DNA of 56,598 nucleotides from Massilia mucilaginosa (GCF_011682145.1 NZ_WHJH01000046.1:1-56598); one strand, 5' to 3'; positions 26,277 to 35,629 are shown, counted from the first letter of the stretch. Program-made: numbers and translations. The notes: a model not told the origin generated them from the letters alone.

Positions 26277-27883
26277 GATGCCGCCTCGACCGCTGGGCTG
26301 AGCGCCGTTGTTTTTGCTTCTTTGACCTTGCCGCGCCCGAGGCGCAGCGCGCCGTAACCGAGCAGCAGTCCCAGTGCCAGCACCGTGAGGTCGAACCACG
26401 CCACCGCGCTCGGGCCGTCGACCAGGGTCACCCCGAGGTGCGACGAGGTCGTCAACACATTGAGCAGCGGGATCGCGCCGAACAGCAGCGCCCCGGCGGC
26501 CAGCTGCAAGCGCCACATGGCGCGATCGGGTTTGATCTGCGCCAGCAGCGCGGCCGCGCCCCAGGCCGCGAAGAAGACCGCGATTTCATTTTCCGGCCGT
26601 TTGTCCATCCCGACCGGCAGCAGGCGATTGGCCCAGAAGTAGCAGGCCATCGCAATCGGCAAACCGGCAATCGCGCCGATGTTGAGTGCCTCCACCAGGC
26701 GCGTGCCGAACTTGACGCGCGCACCGGCCTTGAGCGCCTTGGCCTGCGTCTGGCGGCTCTTGACCGCCCACAGGATCGCGCCGGTGGCCACCATCGCATA
26801 CCCGGCCAGGCCCGAGATGAAGAACAATGCGCGCAGCAGCGGCTCGGCAAAGCGCGCCACGTGCAGGCCGTACATCACGCCGTGCGTCGCCGCCGGCGGC
26901 GCCAGCTGCTCGCCCGCGCTGGCCAGCCTGGCCCCGCTCACGCCGTCGAACTGCATCGCCGGCTGCTTGTACGACAGATCGCGCCCACCGGCGCGCGTCA
27001 CCGAAATGCTGGCGTTGGCGTGGTTCGGATGATTGACCGTGATCTGCCCGGCGTGGCCGCCGCCCCAATGGGCTTCGGCCTGTTCCAGCATCGGCCGCAG
27101 CGGCGCCAGCACGGCCGCCTCGCCCGGTTTCTTGGCTGGCTTGCCTGCGCTCGGGAACACTTCTTCGGTAAATTTGTCGCGGTCGCCCTTGTACGCCACC
27201 TGGGCGGCGCCCGGCATGTACATGAACATCAAGGTCACCAGGCCCGTGTAGGTGATCATCAGATGGAACGGCAGTGCCAGCACCGCCGTCGCATTGTGCG
27301 CGTCCAGCCACGAGCGCTGGCCTTTGTTGGGGCGGAAGGTGAAGAAGTCCTTGAAGATGCGCTTGTGCGTAATCACGCCGCTGATGATCGACACCAGCAT
27401 GAACATCGCGCAAAAGCCCACGATCCAGCGCGCCCACAGGGGAGACATGTAGTGCAGGTCGAAGTGCAGGCGGTACAGGAACTCGCCGCCGCGCGTCGCG
27501 CGCGGTTCGGCCAGCGCGGCGCCGGTGAGCGGATCGATCAGGGCTGATTTCAGGCGCTGGCGTTTGCGCGGCGTGCCTTCCGGCGGTGGCGGCGCGGTCC
27601 AGGCGATGCGCACGGCGCCATTGCGCGCGGTCGGCAGGTTGATGAACCAGCGCGGCGCGTCCGGCGCGCGCGCCTGCAGCGCCTTGACCGCCATCTCGGC
27701 GGCATCGACGCTGCTGGTCTTGTTGGCGGCCACGCCATGCAGCTCGGGCTCCATCCACAAGGTGACTTCTTCCTGGTAGTAGCTGGCGGTGCCGCCGGCA
27801 AAGATCACCAGCAGGACCCAGCACGTCAACAGGCCCGACCAGGTATGCAGCCAGGCCATCGACTGGCGAAGATTTTCTTTCAT
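26273..27883 (-). CDS. PepSY-associated membrane protein, iron-uptake operon
   Basis: A 536-residue inner-membrane protein of the PepSY-TM family. The first helix LHTWSGLLTCWVLLVIFAGGTASYYQEEVTLW is followed by a periplasmic PepSY-like region (AEMAVKALQARAPDAPRWFI). The next membrane segments carry His residues such as LHFDLHYMSPLWARWIVGF and TAVLALPFHLMITYTGLVTL. Such proteins with paired His on helices are proposed to be heme-containing ferric-siderophore reductases. It overlaps DUF3649 (4 bp) and DUF3325 (4 bp), so all three are translationally coupled. Confidence 0.88.
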   Translation of the reverse strand: MKENLRQSMAWLHTWSGLLTCWVLLVIFAGGTASYYQEEVTLWMEPELHGVAANKTSSVDAAEMAVKALQARAPDAPRWFINLPTARNGAVRIAWTAPPPPEGTPRKRQRLKSALIDPLTGAALAEPRATRGGEFLYRLHFDLHYMSPLWARWIVGFCAMFMLVSIISGVITHKRIFKDFFTFRPNKGQRSWLDAHNATAVLALPFHLMITYTGLVTLMFMYMPGAAQVAYKGDRDKFTEEVFPSAGKPAKKPGEAAVLAPLRPMLEQAEAHWGGGHAGQITVNHPNHANASISVTRAGGRDLSYKQPAMQFDGVSGARLASAGEQLAPPAATHGVMYGLHVARFAEPLLRALFFISGLAGYAMVATGAILWAVKSRQTQAKALKAGARVKFGTRLVEALNIGAIAGLPIAMACYFWANRLLPVGMDKRPENEIAVFFAAWGAAALLAQIKPDRAMWRLQLAAGALLFGAIPLLNVLTTSSHLGVTLVDGPSAVAWFDLTVLALGLLLGYGALRLGRGKVKEAKTTALSPAVEAAS

Positions 27884-28185
27884 GGGACGTTCCGGTACAG
27901 AAGATAGACGATGGCGGCCATGCCGGCCGCGGGCAGCAGCAGGCCAAGCCAGGCGCGCGTGGCGCTGCGCGCGGCGAACACCCAGATCACGGCGCAGGTG
28001 TAGATGGCGAACGAGGCCAGGGTGGCGGCGATGACGGCGTCGGCGCGTCCGGTACCCAGCATGCGCGGCAGCAGCAGCGCGAGCAGGGCGCTGGCCGCCG
28101 CCGCCAGCAGGTAGCCGCCGAGGATGGCGGCCAGCGCGCGCGCGCCGACGCCGAGCCGGTAAGCGAGAGGGGCGGACAGGCGCAT
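27880..28185 (-). CDS. DUF3649 membrane protein
   Basis: A 101-residue membrane protein starting MRLSAPLAYRLGVGARALAAILGG. Three hydrophobic helices are seen (AAILGGYLLAAAASALLALL, AVIAATLASFAIYTCAVIWVF, LGLLLPAAGMAAIVYLL). It resembles DUF3649, which is found with PepSY and DUF3325 genes in iron-regulated clusters. The start lies one base after the stop of the DUF4198 gene. It probably helps the PepSY protein; the function is unproven. Confidence 0.8.
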   Translation of the reverse strand: MRLSAPLAYRLGVGARALAAILGGYLLAAAASALLALLLPRMLGTGRADAVIAATLASFAIYTCAVIWVFAARSATRAWLGLLLPAAGMAAIVYLLYRNVP

Positions 28186-28186
28186 G

Positions 28187-28915
28187 TTACGGCGTATTGA
28201 CGTTCGGTTTTGCCGCTGGCGGGGCCGCGATGGCGCTCGCACCGGCCGTCTGCACCATGCTCATGGTGGTGACGTAGCTGGCGACGTCGTACGGCTTGCC
28301 GTCGCGCTGGCCGCCGGTTTTGTCGGTGTGGTGCGCTTCGAGCACATAGGTGCCTTTCCACGGCATGGCAAAGTTGACCATGCCCTGCTCATCGCTCTGC
28401 GCTTCCTTGCCCCAGCCCGATTGCGCCACCACGCCGACCTTGGTCTTGGCCAAGGGTTTACCCTGATAGCTCAGTTGGAACTGGCCCGGTTTGCCGGTCG
28501 GGACGATGTCGAGCGTCAGGCGCGCCTGCTGCGCGGCGCTGCCGTTGACCAGGCGCGCGGCCGGGGTCCAGATCGAGCGCACCACGGTGTCGCCGGTTTT
28601 CTTTTCGAACGCCGGATAGCTCGCTTCTTCGGCGATGATGCTCTGGCCATCGGCTGCGCGCGCCGACAGCACGAAGGCGCCGGCGGTCTTATCGAGTTTG
28701 AGCTTGCGGTCGGCGCCGGCGCCGATCAGGGTGGCGCTGGGCGAGCCGAACTTGTCGAGCAGGCCGGGCGAGGCTTCGCGCAGGTTTTCGCCGAATTCCC
28801 CAAAATAGACCGAGGCGCTCTTGCCATCCTGTTCGATCCAGATCTGGTGCGCGCTGGCGCCGGCAAAGGCGCCGCACAGGAGCGTGGCGAGGAGGGTGCG
28901 TGCGAGGTTGTTCAT
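28187..28915 (-). CDS. DUF4198 periplasmic protein
   Basis: A 242-residue exported protein. A signal peptide (MNNLARTLLATLLCGAFAGA) is followed by HQIWIEQDG, where the N-terminal His after processing could bind metal as in related DUF4198 proteins. The body is beta-rich: a first domain with SATLIGAGADRKLKLDKTAGAFVLSARA and a second Ig-like domain with YQGKPLAKTKVGVVAQSGWGKEAQSDEQG. The His pair in LEAHHTDK may add to a metal site. DUF4198 proteins are often next to metal transport genes. Here it lies between the receptor and the membrane genes of the Fur-box operon. Confidence 0.82.
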   Translation of the reverse strand: MNNLARTLLATLLCGAFAGASAHQIWIEQDGKSASVYFGEFGENLREASPGLLDKFGSPSATLIGAGADRKLKLDKTAGAFVLSARAADGQSIIAEEASYPAFEKKTGDTVVRSIWTPAARLVNGSAAQQARLTLDIVPTGKPGQFQLSYQGKPLAKTKVGVVAQSGWGKEAQSDEQGMVNFAMPWKGTYVLEAHHTDKTGGQRDGKPYDVASYVTTMSMVQTAGASAIAAPPAAKPNVNTP

Positions 28916-28942
28916 GATGTGTCCTGATTGTGATTGGGATGA

Positions 28943-31129
28943 TTAGTATTGATAGCGCAGATTGGCCGACACCGAACGCGGCTCGCCGTAATAGCCGCCG
29001 TTGTAGAACCCCACGCGCCGGTAGTAGGTTTTATCGAGCAAATTATTGATGTTCACGCCGGCCGACAGCTGGGGCGTGATCTGGTAGCGGGCCATCAGGT
29101 TGAGCAGCGTGTACGCCGCCTGGCTGGTGCGCACCTTGCCGGCCGGGCTGGTTGCGGTGACGTAGATTTCGCTCTGCCAGTTGACGCCACCGCCGATCGT
29201 CACAGCGCGCCATTCGCCCGGCAGGCGCCAGGTGCTGGTCAGGCGCACCATGTCGCGCGGCTGGATCGTATTGACCAGGACATCCTTGGCATTGCGCGAC
29301 GTGCTGCGCGTGGCGCCGGCCGACAGCTGCCAGCCCGGCAGCGGCGAGCCCGATACTTCGGCTTCCACGCCGCGGCTCTTGGTGCCTTTGCCGGTCGAGA
29401 TGTAGGGACGTGTGCCATCGGCCAGCAGCACGCCTTTCGGTACCGAGGCGTCCTCTTCGCCCAGGTTGTCCTGCTTGGCTTCGAACACGGCGACGGCGGC
29501 GTTCAGGCGGCCGCCGAAAAATTCGGCCTTCAAGCCCGCTTCCACGTTGCTGCCGGTGACCGGGTCGAGGAAGTTGTTGTCCTTGTCCTTGTAGTTCTGC
29601 GGCTTGAACAAATCGCTGTAGCTGGCGTACAGGGAGGTGTTCGACGCCAGGTCGAACACCACGCCGGCGTACGGCGTGAGCACATCTTTCGATGCGTAGC
29701 GCCCGGTGGCGTTGACAAACCCGCCGCTGGTGTTGAAGTTGTCGGTGCGGGTCTTCCAGGTGCTCATGCGCGCGCCGGCGATCACTTGCAGCGGATCGGC
29801 CAGGCGCAGGCGCGCGGCCAGGTAGGCGCCCGACTGCTCCGTCACCGCCGAGGCGCTCGCACCGGTGTGCCAGCTGGTCGGCTTCGGCACCTTGCCGGTC
29901 CAGTTGCGGAAGTCCGGAATCGCCAGCGAAAACGGCAGCGGGTCCTGGGTGGCCACCGTCGGGCTCACACCTTCGCGGCGCCAGCCGTTCCAGCCTGCGA
30001 CCAGTTCGTGCCTGCGACCGAACAGGGTAAACGCGCCGGTCGCATACAAATCCAGGTTGTCCTGGGTTTCTTCGTAAGGAAAGGCGCCGACCCATGCGCT
30101 AAGCCCGGTACCGTCGCGGTTCGGATAGCCGCTGCCGCCGTAGAACAGCGCGCCGTCGGAGGTCGAATCGAGCCGGTTGTACGCGAGCTTGACTTTCCAG
30201 TCGTCGTTGATGCGGTGTTCGAGATTGGCGTACACATTGCGGTAGGTGCGTTCCCAGCTGCTCCACTCGGCGGCCACGTTGAAGGAACGCGGCAGCTTGG
30301 CCGGCGTGCCGTCGCTGAAGAACAGCGGCGTGGTGCCCCAGGTGGTGCCCTTCGGCGTGTTGTGCTGGTAGTCGACGCCGGCGCTCAGGAGGCTGCCCTT
30401 GCCCAGGTCGGCCTCGACCAGCACCCCGGCGACAATCTTGCGCTCCTTGTACAGGTCCAGGTGCGAATGGCGGTTCTGCACGACGCCGGTCAGGCTTGCG
30501 CGTATGGTTCCCGCTTCGTTCAGCGGCGCCGAAATGCTGGCCTGTACGCGCCGCATGTCCCACGAGCCGAGGTTGACCGAGGCCGAACCGCTCAATTGCC
30601 GCGTCGGGCGCTTGTGCACCATATTGATGGTGGCCGACGGGTCGCCCGCGCCGGTCACCAGGCCGGTGGCGCCGCGCACCACTTCGATGCGGTCGTACAG
30701 GGCCGTGTCGAACAGGGCGCTGTTGCCCGAGCTGTAGTTGGCGGCCACGCCGTCGACCTGGAAGTTACTGATCGAGAAACCGCGCGACGAGAAGCCGGTG
30801 CGCTCGGAATCGTTTTCCTGCACCGTGATGCCGGGCGTCTGCACCAGCACGTCGGCGATGCTGGTCAGGTTCATGTCGTCCATGCGCTGGCGCGTGATGA
30901 CGGTGACCGACTGCGGCGTTTCGCGCAGCGACAGGTTGAAGCGGGTGGCGGTGCTGGCGGCCTTGGCGCCGTAGGACGGGCTGTCGTCCTTGTCGCCACG
31001 GATCTCGACGACGCTGACAGGCGCGTCATCGAGCGCGGCCTCCGGCGTTGCGGCGTGGGCCGCGCCGGCGATGGACAGCAGGAGCGCCGAGCGAACCGCC
31101 AGCGCGAGGGGATGTAAGGTCATGGTCAT
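28943..31129 (-). CDS. TonB-dependent siderophore receptor 2
   Basis: A 728-residue outer-membrane receptor. A signal peptide (MTMTLHPLALAVRSALLLSI, cleavage at AHA) is followed by a TonB box-like VSVVEIRGD. The plug domain has LRETPQSVTVITRQRMDDM, SRGFSISNFQVDGV and RIEVVRGATGLVTGAGDPSATINMVHKRP. The barrel ends with the usual aromatic tail (SVSANLRYQY). The subfamily is that of FpvA/FoxA-like ferric siderophore receptors. The frame is open 194 codons further upstream, but that part overlaps receptor 1 in another frame and is not coding. It starts 11 bp after the receptor 1 stop. Confidence 0.93.
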   Translation of the reverse strand: MTMTLHPLALAVRSALLLSIAGAAHAATPEAALDDAPVSVVEIRGDKDDSPSYGAKAASTATRFNLSLRETPQSVTVITRQRMDDMNLTSIADVLVQTPGITVQENDSERTGFSSRGFSISNFQVDGVAANYSSGNSALFDTALYDRIEVVRGATGLVTGAGDPSATINMVHKRPTRQLSGSASVNLGSWDMRRVQASISAPLNEAGTIRASLTGVVQNRHSHLDLYKERKIVAGVLVEADLGKGSLLSAGVDYQHNTPKGTTWGTTPLFFSDGTPAKLPRSFNVAAEWSSWERTYRNVYANLEHRINDDWKVKLAYNRLDSTSDGALFYGGSGYPNRDGTGLSAWVGAFPYEETQDNLDLYATGAFTLFGRRHELVAGWNGWRREGVSPTVATQDPLPFSLAIPDFRNWTGKVPKPTSWHTGASASAVTEQSGAYLAARLRLADPLQVIAGARMSTWKTRTDNFNTSGGFVNATGRYASKDVLTPYAGVVFDLASNTSLYASYSDLFKPQNYKDKDNNFLDPVTGSNVEAGLKAEFFGGRLNAAVAVFEAKQDNLGEEDASVPKGVLLADGTRPYISTGKGTKSRGVEAEVSGSPLPGWQLSAGATRSTSRNAKDVLVNTIQPRDMVRLTSTWRLPGEWRAVTIGGGVNWQSEIYVTATSPAGKVRTSQAAYTLLNLMARYQITPQLSAGVNINNLLDKTYYRRVGFYNGGYYGEPRSVSANLRYQY

Positions 31130-31140
31130 GTCAACGAAGC

Positions 31141-33336
31141 TCAAAAGGTGTAGCGGGCGGTCAGGGCGACGGCGCGGCGCTGGCCGTAGAAGCAGTCGCC
31201 GCGTGCCAGGCAGGTCGAAATCTGGACTTTGTCGGTCAGGTTGGTGACGTTGAGCGCCACCCGCAGCGGTCCGCTGCTGTACGAGAGCATGGCGTCGAGC
31301 AGGGTGATGTCGGGCGTTTCGAGTTGATCGAGGCCGTCCATCGACGCGCCCAGGTAGCGCACGCCGGCGCCGGCGGAAAAGCCGTCGCGCTGCGCGACCG
31401 GGAAGCGGTGCGTCAGCCAGGCCGACACATTGTGCCTGGGGATGCCGTTGATGCGCTTGCCGTTGTCGGCGCCATTGCTGCGCGCGATGGTGGCGTCGGT
31501 GTAGGCATACCCGGCGGTCCAGTCCCAGTCGCGTCCCAGGTTGCCGGCACTTTCCAGTTCCAGTCCGCGCACCCGCACTTCGCCGATCTGCACGCTGTTG
31601 AGCGGATTGGCCGGGTCGCTGGTCTTGCGGTTGGTGTCGCGCAGGTCGTACACGGCCAGGGTGGTCATCAGGTTGCGGCCGGGCGGCTGCCACTTCAGGC
31701 CCGCTTCCCACTGCTTGCCACGCTGTGGTTCGAACGCCTTGCCGTTCAGGTCCACGCCGCCCAGCGGCAGGAACGATTCGGCATAGCTCACGTACGGCGA
31801 CCAGCCGCCGTCGGCCAGGTACAGCAGGCCCACGCGTTTGGTGTTGGCGCTGTCGTCGGTGCGCGCGGCGGCGCGCCCTTCGACATCGTTGGTCACGCCA
31901 TCGTGGCGCAGGCCGAGCAGCGCCACCCAGTGCGGACCGTATTTGATCTGGTCCTGCACGTAGTAGCCGTTCTGGCGCAGATTGGTGGTCGGCAGGTGGG
32001 CCAGCGAGGCCGGCCTGGTGTAGTTGCCGTACACCGGCGCGTACACATCGAGCGGCGCCGCCACGCCACGGCCGCTGGCCTGGCGCGTTTCGACGCGCTG
32101 CACGTCGGCGCCGAGCAGGATGGTGTGCTGCAGCCCACCGGTGGCGACTTTCGCCTCGATCTGTGTGTCGACCATCAGCGTGTCGAGATTGTTCAGGTTC
32201 TGCGTCAGGTCGCGGTTGATGGTGCGCTGGTCGGCATTGAACACCGGGCGCGCCGGACGGCCGGTCGCCGCAACGGCGGTGAAGCTGGTGTAGGCGCTGC
32301 GGTAATCGACTTCGCTTTTGGTCTTGCGCAGGGTCTGGCGCAGGCTCAGGGTGTCGCTGAAGCGGTGGCTGAACAGGTAGCCGAGCGCGGTCTGCTCGGT
32401 ATCGTAGGCGTCATAGCCTGGTTCGCCGGTGAAAAGGCTGGTCGGAATCTGGCCGAACCTGGACGGCAGGAGCGTGCCTTGCCACGGGAAGAAGCCGATC
32501 ATCGAGCCGCTCCGGTCTTCCTGGCGCAGGGCCAGCAAGGTCAGCGAGGTATTCGCGTTGGGCGCCCAGGTCAGCGAGGGGGCGATCAGCTTGCGGTCGT
32601 CGTCGACCATGTTCACCTGCGTGCCGCTGTCGCGGCCCACGGCGACCAGGCGCGCCAGCCAGTGGCCGTCGGTGTCGAGCACCTGGTTGATGTCGAGCGA
32701 GAGCTGCTTGCGGCTGTTGCTGCCGATTTGTACCTGCACTTCGCGCTGCGAGCTCGCCATCGGCCGCTTGGAGACCAGGTTGACCACGCCGCCGATGCCG
32801 CCCTGGCCGTACAGGACCGACGACGGTCCGCGCAGCACTTCGACCCGCTCCAGCGTGTAGGGATCGGGGCGGGTGGTGTTGTAGCTGCCGAAGTTCGATT
32901 GCACGCCGTCCTGCAGCATGGCCGGATTGCCGCCGCGCGAGGTGACCGAATCGGCCCGGCTGTCGAAGTAGCTCGATATCATGCCGGCGCTGTAGTTCAT
33001 GGTTTGGCGCAGGGTTTGCGCGCCTTGTTCCTCGAAGCGTTCGCGCGGAATCACGCTGATCGACTGCGGCGTTTCGATCAGCGGCGTGTCGGTCTTGGTG
33101 CCGGCGCCGCTGCGGCGCGCGACGTAGCCGTTGTCTTCCTTTTTGCCGTCGACGGTGATGACCGGCATGGCGACAGCGGCGTCGGCGACCTCGGGGACGT
33201 CGTTGGCGAAGGCCAGCGAGCCGGGGCCGGCCAGGGCGGCGAAGATCAGTGCGGAGCGGACCGCTGCGGCCAGCGGAAGGGGATTACAGTGCGCGGCGCC
33301 GGCGTACGCCGGGCCGAAGGGTGCGTAGTGCGCCAT
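31141..33336 (-). CDS. TonB-dependent siderophore receptor 1
   Basis: A 731-residue outer-membrane receptor; the N-terminal signal region is long (LPLAAAVRSALIFAALAGPG, cleavage near AFA). The TonB box region is MPVITVDGKKEDNG. The plug carries LIETPQSISVIPRERFEEQG, RGGNPAMLQDGVQSNFGSYN and YTLERVEVLRGPSSVLYGQGGIGGVVNLVSKRP, the standard set of FhuA/FpvA-type siderophore receptors. The barrel ends ALTARYTF. It is the first gene of the iron operon and follows the Fur box by about 60 bp. An AGGA ribosome site lies before the ATG. Confidence 0.94.
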   Translation of the reverse strand: MAHYAPFGPAYAGAAHCNPLPLAAAVRSALIFAALAGPGSLAFANDVPEVADAAVAMPVITVDGKKEDNGYVARRSGAGTKTDTPLIETPQSISVIPRERFEEQGAQTLRQTMNYSAGMISSYFDSRADSVTSRGGNPAMLQDGVQSNFGSYNTTRPDPYTLERVEVLRGPSSVLYGQGGIGGVVNLVSKRPMASSQREVQVQIGSNSRKQLSLDINQVLDTDGHWLARLVAVGRDSGTQVNMVDDDRKLIAPSLTWAPNANTSLTLLALRQEDRSGSMIGFFPWQGTLLPSRFGQIPTSLFTGEPGYDAYDTEQTALGYLFSHRFSDTLSLRQTLRKTKSEVDYRSAYTSFTAVAATGRPARPVFNADQRTINRDLTQNLNNLDTLMVDTQIEAKVATGGLQHTILLGADVQRVETRQASGRGVAAPLDVYAPVYGNYTRPASLAHLPTTNLRQNGYYVQDQIKYGPHWVALLGLRHDGVTNDVEGRAAARTDDSANTKRVGLLYLADGGWSPYVSYAESFLPLGGVDLNGKAFEPQRGKQWEAGLKWQPPGRNLMTTLAVYDLRDTNRKTSDPANPLNSVQIGEVRVRGLELESAGNLGRDWDWTAGYAYTDATIARSNGADNGKRINGIPRHNVSAWLTHRFPVAQRDGFSAGAGVRYLGASMDGLDQLETPDITLLDAMLSYSSGPLRVALNVTNLTDKVQISTCLARGDCFYGQRRAVALTARYTF

Positions 33337-33395
33337 GGAGCCATCCTGGAAAGTGAGTGCAATGGCTGGCTGAACGAGCGTGTGGCTGGCTATTG

Positions 33396-33415
33396 AATGA
33401 GAATTATTCTCAATT
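33396..33415 (-). promoter_or_regulatory. Fur box of the siderophore-receptor operon
   Basis: The sequence AATGAGAATTATTCTCAATT holds the inverted repeat TGAGAAT-T-ATTCTCA, a near-consensus ferric-uptake-regulator operator. It lies 60 bp upstream of receptor 1, the position expected for repression. Under iron limitation the whole minus-strand set of six genes is predicted to be derepressed. Confidence 0.88.
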
Positions 33416-33449
33416 ATAGCCGTTTGATTTCAATCGGGCAATGGTCGCA

Positions 33450-34283
33450 TTATGCAATGCGGTTTGACAGGGCGGGCAGGGTGCTCTCGGCGCCGGCGTC
33501 GATTTTGAGTGAAATGAGCTCGTCGGCGCGGGTTTTGCCGAGGTTGATGGCGGCAATCGGCTTGCCGCTGTCCGCCGCCATGCGGCAGAAGCGAAAGCCG
33601 GAATAGACAATCAGCGAGGAGCCGATCACCAGCAGTGCGTCGGCGTCCGTCATGCGTTCGAGCGCGGCGCGCGTCACGCCGGCCGGCACGCCGTCGCCGA
33701 AAAACACCACGTCGGGTTTGAGCGTGCCGCCGCAGTGCACGCAGTAGGGCAGGTGGAATTCGGCCAGCGCGTCCGGTTCCAGGTGGGCGTCGCCGTCCGG
33801 CGCGGGCGTGGCGACGGCGCCGGCCAGCGCCGGATTGGCCTCGACCAGCTGCCCCTGCACGAAGGAGCGCGGAAAACTGGCGTGGCAGTCGAGGCAGACG
33901 ACCTGGTGGATGTTCCCGTGCAGTTCGAGGACATCGGCGCTGCCGGCGCGCTGGTGCAGGCCGTCGACGTTCTGCGTCATCAGGGCGCCGAGTTTGCCGA
34001 GCGCTTGCAGCTGCGCCAGCGCGGTGTGGCCGGCGTTCGGGGCGGCGGCCGACAAGGCCGGATAGCCAACCATGCTGCGTGCCCAGTAGCGCTTGCGCAC
34101 CGCTTCCATCTTGCGGAATTCCGGCCCCTGGACCGGTGTTTTCCCGCGCCGCACGCCATCGCGGTCGCGGTAGTCGGGAATGCCGGACGCGGTGCTCATG
34201 CCGGCACCGCTCAAGACCAGGATGCGCCGGTGGCGTTCGACAAAGTCAGCCAGCAGGTCGAGTGCTTCGCTGTCAGCAGTCAT
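33450..34283 (-). CDS. SIR2-family NAD-dependent protein deacetylase
   Basis: A 277-residue sirtuin that removes acyl groups from lysines at the cost of NAD. The NAD-binding motif [28 protein letters not shown], and the catalytic His122 in ELHGN are intact. The zinc ribbon shows VCLDC (Cys130, Cys133) and YCVHCGG. The subclass looks like the bacterial type close to the class II sirtuins. It overlaps the PPC-domain gene by 11 bp and stands in line with nadB, which makes NAD precursors. Confidence 0.93.
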   Translation of the reverse strand: MTADSEALDLLADFVERHRRILVLSGAGMSTASGIPDYRDRDGVRRGKTPVQGPEFRKMEAVRKRYWARSMVGYPALSAAAPNAGHTALAQLQALGKLGALMTQNVDGLHQRAGSADVLELHGNIHQVVCLDCHASFPRSFVQGQLVEANPALAGAVATPAPDGDAHLEPDALAEFHLPYCVHCGGTLKPDVVFFGDGVPAGVTRAALERMTDADALLVIGSSLIVYSGFRFCRMAADSGKPIAAINLGKTRADELISLKIDAGAESTLPALSNRIA

Positions 34284-34674
34284 GCGAATGCACCGCCAGT
34301 TCGTCGAAGCCGGAAGCGGCGTCCGGCTCGCGCGCGAAGCGGTGGCCGGGCAGCAGGGCGATCAGGATTTCGGCCGTGGTGCGGATGGTGCAGCCGGCCA
34401 GCACGTGGCCGCCGAGTACGCGCCCGGCGGCGTCGGCCAGCGCCATATGCAGGTGCGGGCCGTCCGGGGACAGGGAGCCGGCCAGGGTCAGGATTTCGAT
34501 ATCGCCTTCGAGTTCCGTCGCATCGAGCGCGCCGGCCAGGCGCAGGCGCGCGCCGCGCAGGCTGCCGATGCCCTGCAATACGAAGCCGGCGCTCGCGCCA
34601 TGCCCGGCCAGCACGCCGGCGAGGGTGGCGCGCAAGTCTTGTCCCGGCATCAGCCTGAGGGGAAGTGTCTTCAT
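34273..34674 (-). CDS. PPC/DUF296-domain protein
   Basis: A 133-residue protein with one PPC (DUF296, PD1-like) fold: PLRLMPGQDLRATLAGVLAGHG, GIGSLRGARLRLAG, then LTLAGSLSPDGPHLHMALADAAGRVLGGHVLAG. The conserved H-L-H and G-G-H-V residues, proposed to hold a metal, are present. No AT-hook is seen. In bacteria this family is described as putative DNA-binding or unknown. It lies 10 bp after the EamA gene and overlaps the sirtuin gene, so a common transcript is likely. Confidence 0.88.
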   Translation of the reverse strand: MKTLPLRLMPGQDLRATLAGVLAGHGASAGFVLQGIGSLRGARLRLAGALDATELEGDIEILTLAGSLSPDGPHLHMALADAAGRVLGGHVLAGCTIRTTAEILIALLPGHRFAREPDAASGFDELAVHSHDC

Positions 34675-34684
34675 GCGCCTGATT

Positions 34685-35590
34685 CTACCCGGCCTTGCGG
34701 CGCGACGAGAACACGATCCCGCCGACGATCAGCGCGAACGCCACGCCGTGGTACAGGTGCGGCAGTTCGCCCAGGAAGGCCGACGACATCATGGCCGCGA
34801 ACAGCGGGGTCAGATTGGTGAAGAAGGCGCCCACGCTCGGTCCCGCGCGCTGCACCCCGGCGCCCCAGCAGCGAAAGGCGATGATGGCCGGTCCGATGGC
34901 GACGTACATCAGCGCCGCGCAAACGGTCCAGCTCCAGTCGATGGTGTGCGCCGCGCCAGCCCATTCGACCCCGGCGAAGAGGCCCGACCACAGGACCCCG
35001 TAGATGACCTGGGCCAGCAAAAAGGCGGCCCAGTCGGCGCGCACGGCCGGTGGATCCTTTTGCTGCGTCAGCAGCCAGCTGTAGAACGACCAGGCGATGG
35101 TCGCCAGGATCATGTACAGGTCGCCGGCCACCAGCCGCATCGCCGCCAGCTGGTTCCAGTCGCCCCGGCACAGCACCACCAGCACGCCGACGATCGACAT
35201 GGCCGCGCCGATGACTTGCTGGCGCCCGACCTTGACGCCGAAGAACAGCGCGCCGATGGCCAGCATCCAGACCGGCATGCCGGCGGCCACCAGGGTGACG
35301 TTGATCGGGGTGGAGCTTTGCAGGGCCAGGTACTGAAGGGAGTTGTACAGGCCGATCCCGAGCAGGCCGAGAAGGGCGAAGCGGCGCCAGTTGCCGCGCA
35401 GGGCGTCGCTGGCGAACAGGCGCCGGCCCAGCGGCAGCAGGATCAGCATGGCGATCGACCAGCGCAGCAGGTTGAGCGTCATCGGCGGCACCGCCTCGCG
35501 CACCAGGCGCCCGACGATGGCGTTGCCTGCCCACAGAAGCGGGGGCAGGGTCAGCAAACCGATGGTGGAGGGGGACAGTTTCTGGTTCAT
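34685..35590 (-). CDS. EamA-family (DMT) transporter
   Basis: A 301-residue inner-membrane protein with ten predicted helices in two EamA repeats. The first repeat begins LTLPPLLWAGNAIVGRLVREAVPPMTLN, the family's W-x-x-x-x-x-x-x-R pattern; the second begins LYMILATIAWSFYSWLLTQ. It probably exports small metabolites, with unknown substrate. The start ATG lies 7 bp after a 30-bp palindrome and has no clear ribosome site, so translation may depend on coupling to nadB or on the hairpin. Confidence 0.9.
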   Translation of the reverse strand: MNQKLSPSTIGLLTLPPLLWAGNAIVGRLVREAVPPMTLNLLRWSIAMLILLPLGRRLFASDALRGNWRRFALLGLLGIGLYNSLQYLALQSSTPINVTLVAAGMPVWMLAIGALFFGVKVGRQQVIGAAMSIVGVLVVLCRGDWNQLAAMRLVAGDLYMILATIAWSFYSWLLTQQKDPPAVRADWAAFLLAQVIYGVLWSGLFAGVEWAGAAHTIDWSWTVCAALMYVAIGPAIIAFRCWGAGVQRAGPSVGAFFTNLTPLFAAMMSSAFLGELPHLYHGVAFALIVGGIVFSSRRKAG

Positions 35591-35597
35591 GAGACAC

Positions 35598-35627
35598 CGT
35601 CGTTCCCGCGCCAAGGCGGGAACGACG
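35598..35627. repeat. Long perfect palindrome between nadB and the EamA gene
   Basis: Perfect 12-bp arms CGTCGTTCCCGC and GCGGGAACGACG with a 6-nt loop. The core matches the hairpin at 15249-15266. Lying inside a probable transcript, it may stabilise or partly terminate the nadB message. Confidence 0.75.
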
Positions 35628-35629
35628 TG

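Noticed and set aside
31130-31711. 194-codon N-terminal extension of receptor 2
   Set aside because: It overlaps the end of receptor 1 in another frame and lacks a signal peptide; the ATG at 31129 gives one.
28949-33396. Long plus-strand ORFs of 722 and 782 codons
   Set aside because: They are antisense to the two TonB receptors, which have complete family signatures.
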